Both the position numbers and the translations under genes were made by a program. A stretch of DNA of 53,364 bases from Lachnospiraceae bacterium (GTDB lineage Bacteria; Bacillota; Clostridia; Lachnospirales; Lachnospiraceae). Below, piece after piece: positions 51,058 through 53,364 of this stretch (the stretch's first letter is position 1; every line of letters starts with the position of its first letter). The notes under the pieces were generated by a model. It was not told where the DNA came from. It saw nothing but the letters and a program-made list of their open reading frames with translations, and ran no database searches. The stretch covers positions 1 through 53,364 of the forward strand of contig JAJQIL010000045.1 of NCBI GenBank assembly GCA_021199235.1. Reading direction: 5' to 3'.

Positions 51058-52035
51058 ATGAATGATACTGCTTCTGATGTGGGCATACAGTTTTCCGTGA
51101 TTATTCCGCATTACAACAGTCCGATGCTTTTGAAGAAACTGCTGCTTACAATTCCCGAAGACAATGACATCGAAGTGATCGTTGTGGACGACCGAAGCGA
51201 TCAGTATCCGGAAGAAACAGAAGAAGTGATCCGATACATCGCAGAAAGAAAAAACGCAGTGTTTCTGCGCAACGAGACAGGTCCCAAAGGCGCCGGGACA
51301 TGCCGCAATCTGGGAATGGAAAAAGCAAAAGGGCAATGGCTGCTCTTCGCTGACGCGGATGATTTTTTTGTGGAAAATGCGTTTCAGGCCATTCGGGAGT
51401 CGATCAATCAGGAAGCGGATCTGCTGTTTTTTACGCCCTGCAGCGTATATCTGGATACGGGAGAACCTGCGGAACGAACCGGAAGATATGAACGGCTGGT
51501 TCGGGCTTACATGAAAGACAGTTCTGACAGCAATGAAACCCTGCTGCGGTACCAGTTTACACCGCCGTGGTCAAAAGTATACCGCCGGTCAATGATCAGG
51601 GATAACCACGTTCTCTTTGAAGAAACACTGGTTTCCAATGATATTATGTTTTCCATGCGTGCCGCGTACTGTGCGAAAAGAATAGCGGCTTCTGAACGGC
51701 AGATTTACTGTGTTACACGTTCATCAGGCAGCCTGACGACCGTACATAATAAAGAATGGCTTCACATTCGCGCACAGGTATTTGTGGAAAGCTATTGCTT
51801 TTTAAAGGGATGCCTGGATCCTGCCGCGTTTGAATCTCTTGAAATGACCGGCATGAAATGGATCTGGGAAGCCATATTGGGAAAATACGGGTTTTCAGAG
51901 CTGCTTTATATTCTGAAGCTGTATAAAAAGAATCACGTAAGGATACTGCTTCCGAAGCATATGAATGTCTTTGCGGATATTCATATGCTGCTGCACAAAC
52001 TGTTCAGGCGTTCGCGTGAAAATAAGCATCAATGA
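51058..52035 (+). CDS. GT2 glycosyltransferase
   Basis: The 325-residue family 2 glycosyltransferase opens with FSVIIPHYNSPMLLKKLL, has VVDDRSDQYPEE, GPKGAGTCRNLGMEKA and the metal site FADADDFF. No membrane segments are obvious. It adds one sugar of the surface polymer; donor unknown. The ATG follows GGAGG and GGAGA. It is the last plus-strand gene of the cluster and its stop overlaps the end of the opposite sulfotransferase-like gene by 7 bp. Confidence 0.87.
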   Translation: MNDTASDVGIQFSVIIPHYNSPMLLKKLLLTIPEDNDIEVIVVDDRSDQYPEETEEVIRYIAERKNAVFLRNETGPKGAGTCRNLGMEKAKGQWLLFADADDFFVENAFQAIRESINQEADLLFFTPCSVYLDTGEPAERTGRYERLVRAYMKDSSDSNETLLRYQFTPPWSKVYRRSMIRDNHVLFEETLVSNDIMFSMRAAYCAKRIAASERQIYCVTRSSGSLTTVHNKEWLHIRAQVFVESYCFLKGCLDPAAFESLEMTGMKWIWEAILGKYGFSELLYILKLYKKNHVRILLPKHMNVFADIHMLLHKLFRRSRENKHQ

Positions 52036-53162
52036 CGGGGCATGAATGTTTCTTTTCCGGAGATCCATGACTTTGCCATCTTTTTATATTTGAATTTCCA
52101 GGCATCAAACCCAAAAGCGGTTGTGGCGAGGAGGGAGAGATAGCAGCCCAGATCCTCGCCCATATGTTCATTCCACGGTTCCCATTTTTTTGTTTCTGCT
52201 ATCGGCTCGGAAAAAAGCGGCCCGGTTTCCCCCAGATATTCTCTGGCAACCCGGGAATTTCCTTCCTCATAACCGGCCAGAAATTTTTTTGTTTCAGCGG
52301 CAGAAAAGAAACTGTATTCGGTGTGCTTCGGGCAGATATCGGAAGCCTTTCTCAGACAACGGCTGAGAAATTCTTTTTGCAGCCTGGGTATTTCATTACT
52401 GCAATTCAGCTGACGCTGTATTTCGGCGTAATTCAACGTCAGACCGGCGTTTTTCTCTTCTGCCGGATACTGAAAATCAGCACAGTGATCAAGCCCCAGA
52501 GCATTCAGAAAATCTGTATACACGGAGCCGCCTGCCCACGAAGAAGCTTCAAAACGCCTGACTATGACATTGTCCTTCCCTGTTTTTTGGGCGATTCGAT
52601 CCAGTGCTTCGGCATAATCCGCGATCAGAGGCCATCGCAGAAGTACGTCATCCAGATATTCCTGAAATGTCCGGCAGTCGCAAGAGTGCTTTACAAACTG
52701 ATTCCAGCGGGATGTCAGATACTGATCCTGTCTGCGCAGATACACGATCACGCGAATACGGTAATCCTCTGTTTTTGCGTCTTCACACAGAATATCCAGC
52801 GGATTCTTCTGATTGTAGCAGAAAGAGATCCAGAGACTCTCATCCGTCAGAATTACATTATCATAATGATGAAACGCGTCATGAATCGTATCCAGTCCAT
52901 CTGTCAGGCGTTTCTGCCGGGGAGCCTGCTTTTCCGGAGCGTCGTCACCCGGCTTTTCCAGAGTGCCGTCTTCCCCATATCTGGGAGAAGAGTCGACCAG
53001 AAAATGCGCATTGCGCTGAATGGGAACGTTCGGATATTTTGGGCGCACAAGTGGGAATGCATAATTGTATTTTTGGAAACGATGCTGATTCATAAGACAG
53101 AACTTCTGGAGTGAGGAGGTCGCTGTCTTGGGTGTGCCTATGTGAAGATAGAGTGTTTTCAT
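52029..53162 (-). CDS. Sulfotransferase-like P-loop protein 2
   Basis: The 377-residue protein on the minus strand is a paralogue of the protein at 47221-48345: same opening YLHIGTPKTATSS (5-17), VILTDESLW, RVIVYLRRQDQYL, FQEYLDD and a similar C-terminus. It is probably a PAPS-dependent transferase modifying the surface glycan at another position, by motif only. The start at 53162 has GGAG upstream on its strand. It faces the rest of the cluster, so it has separate transcription. Confidence 0.7.
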   Translation of the reverse strand: MKTLYLHIGTPKTATSSLQKFCLMNQHRFQKYNYAFPLVRPKYPNVPIQRNAHFLVDSSPRYGEDGTLEKPGDDAPEKQAPRQKRLTDGLDTIHDAFHHYDNVILTDESLWISFCYNQKNPLDILCEDAKTEDYRIRVIVYLRRQDQYLTSRWNQFVKHSCDCRTFQEYLDDVLLRWPLIADYAEALDRIAQKTGKDNVIVRRFEASSWAGGSVYTDFLNALGLDHCADFQYPAEEKNAGLTLNYAEIQRQLNCSNEIPRLQKEFLSRCLRKASDICPKHTEYSFFSAAETKKFLAGYEEGNSRVAREYLGETGPLFSEPIAETKKWEPWNEHMGEDLGCYLSLLATTAFGFDAWKFKYKKMAKSWISGKETFMPRH

Positions 53163-53210
53163 AGAATCGTCTCCAATTACAAACGGACATTAAAAGCAAC
53201 ATAACAAAAC

Positions 53211-53353
53211 TTAACAGAACAATAATATATTTGTAATATTAGCACTGAAATCTGCGATTGTCATGTGTTTAAACGTTTCTTATTATTGAAGAATATCGTG
53301 CTGATTATTTCCGGCAGTTAAACACTTTGGAGAGGTTTGTACCTCTCTTTTTT
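53211..53353 (+). ncRNA. Candidate short terminated transcript or leader
   Basis: On the plus strand TTAACA (53211-53216), a 17-bp spacer and TAATAT (53234-53239) form a promoter. About 90 bases downstream a terminator follows: GAGAGGT (53330-53336), loop TTGT, ACCTCTC (53341-53347) and a T-run. Between them GTGTTTA (53265-53271) can pair with TAAACAC (53319-53325). No plus-strand gene lies upstream, so the terminator has no other obvious client. It may be a small RNA or an attenuated leader of a gene beyond the window. Confidence 0.35.
53330..53353 (+). terminator. Rho-independent terminator at the window end
   Basis: Seven-bp stem GAGAGGT/ACCTCTC with a TTGT loop and a run of six T. Orientation is plus, although the nearest gene is on the minus strand. 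Confidence 0.75.
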
Positions 53354-53364
53354 GTTGTAAATAA

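Overview
The window reads as a chromosomal segment from an anaerobic gut Firmicute, most likely a member of the Lachnospiraceae. This is an inference from gene content and style: a lacto-N-biose-type phosphorylase next to an N-acetylhexosamine kinase, an anaerobic sulfatase-maturase, a GPH sugar symporter, AraC-type sugar regulators, strong GGAGG ribosome sites, an ECF folate transporter under a tetrahydrofolate riboswitch, and capsule genes of the TagB/Stealth type. GC content looks moderate by eye; nothing was computed. I saw no rRNA, tRNA, prophage, transposase or CRISPR array.

Layout. (1) 1-5.3 kb: host-glycan module with a GH112 phosphorylase (5' end outside the window), NahK kinase, a Cys-type sulfatase and its radical-SAM maturase. 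(2) 5.3-11.6 kb: mixed small units, namely a Uma2-family nuclease-like protein, a THF riboswitch with folT, a GH3 enzyme, beta-phosphoglucomutase, and a UbiX-LpdD pair without its UbiD decarboxylase. (3) 11.6-14.6 kb: a DUF4143-type AAA ATPase behind three 33-bp-spaced repeats, then a GH43 enzyme. (4) 14.7-23.9 kb: an AraC regulator fused to an apparently inactive GH39-like domain, divergent from a sugar ABC transporter (ATPase, permease, binding protein, permease) that ends in a GH1 glycosidase. (5) 24-29.2 kb: an AAA/PD-(D/E)XK gene flanked by copies of the same promoter sequence, then carB carrying an in-frame palindromic insertion. (6) 29.2-39.8 kb: an AraC regulator divergent from a six-gene catabolic group (GH2, GPH symporter, HAD hydrolase, GH3, mannonate dehydratase, SDR mannonate oxidoreductase), which looks like uptake and breakdown of a uronic-acid-containing glycoside. 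(7) 39.8-42.7 kb: an exported HExxH protein and a small zinc-ribbon protein. (8) 42.8-53.2 kb: a surface polysaccharide cluster (two GT2, a GT4, a CDP-glycerol transferase-like protein, a Stealth phosphotransferase, a pyruvyl transferase, a flippase and two related sulfotransferase-like proteins).

The strongest unexplained signal is a family of intergenic palindromic elements with GTAACTGT/ACAGTTAC ends. Two long copies (3971-4149 and 38711-38845) differ in sequence but keep their stems through five paired changes, so the folded form appears to be maintained. Shorter units occur at seven more places, including a tandem triplet in front of the zinc-ribbon gene. Other points worth following are the carB insertion, the promoter-duplicated ATPase cassette, the 33-bp-phased repeats, the binding protein without a lipobox, and the sulfotransferase-like pair bracketing much of the capsule cluster.
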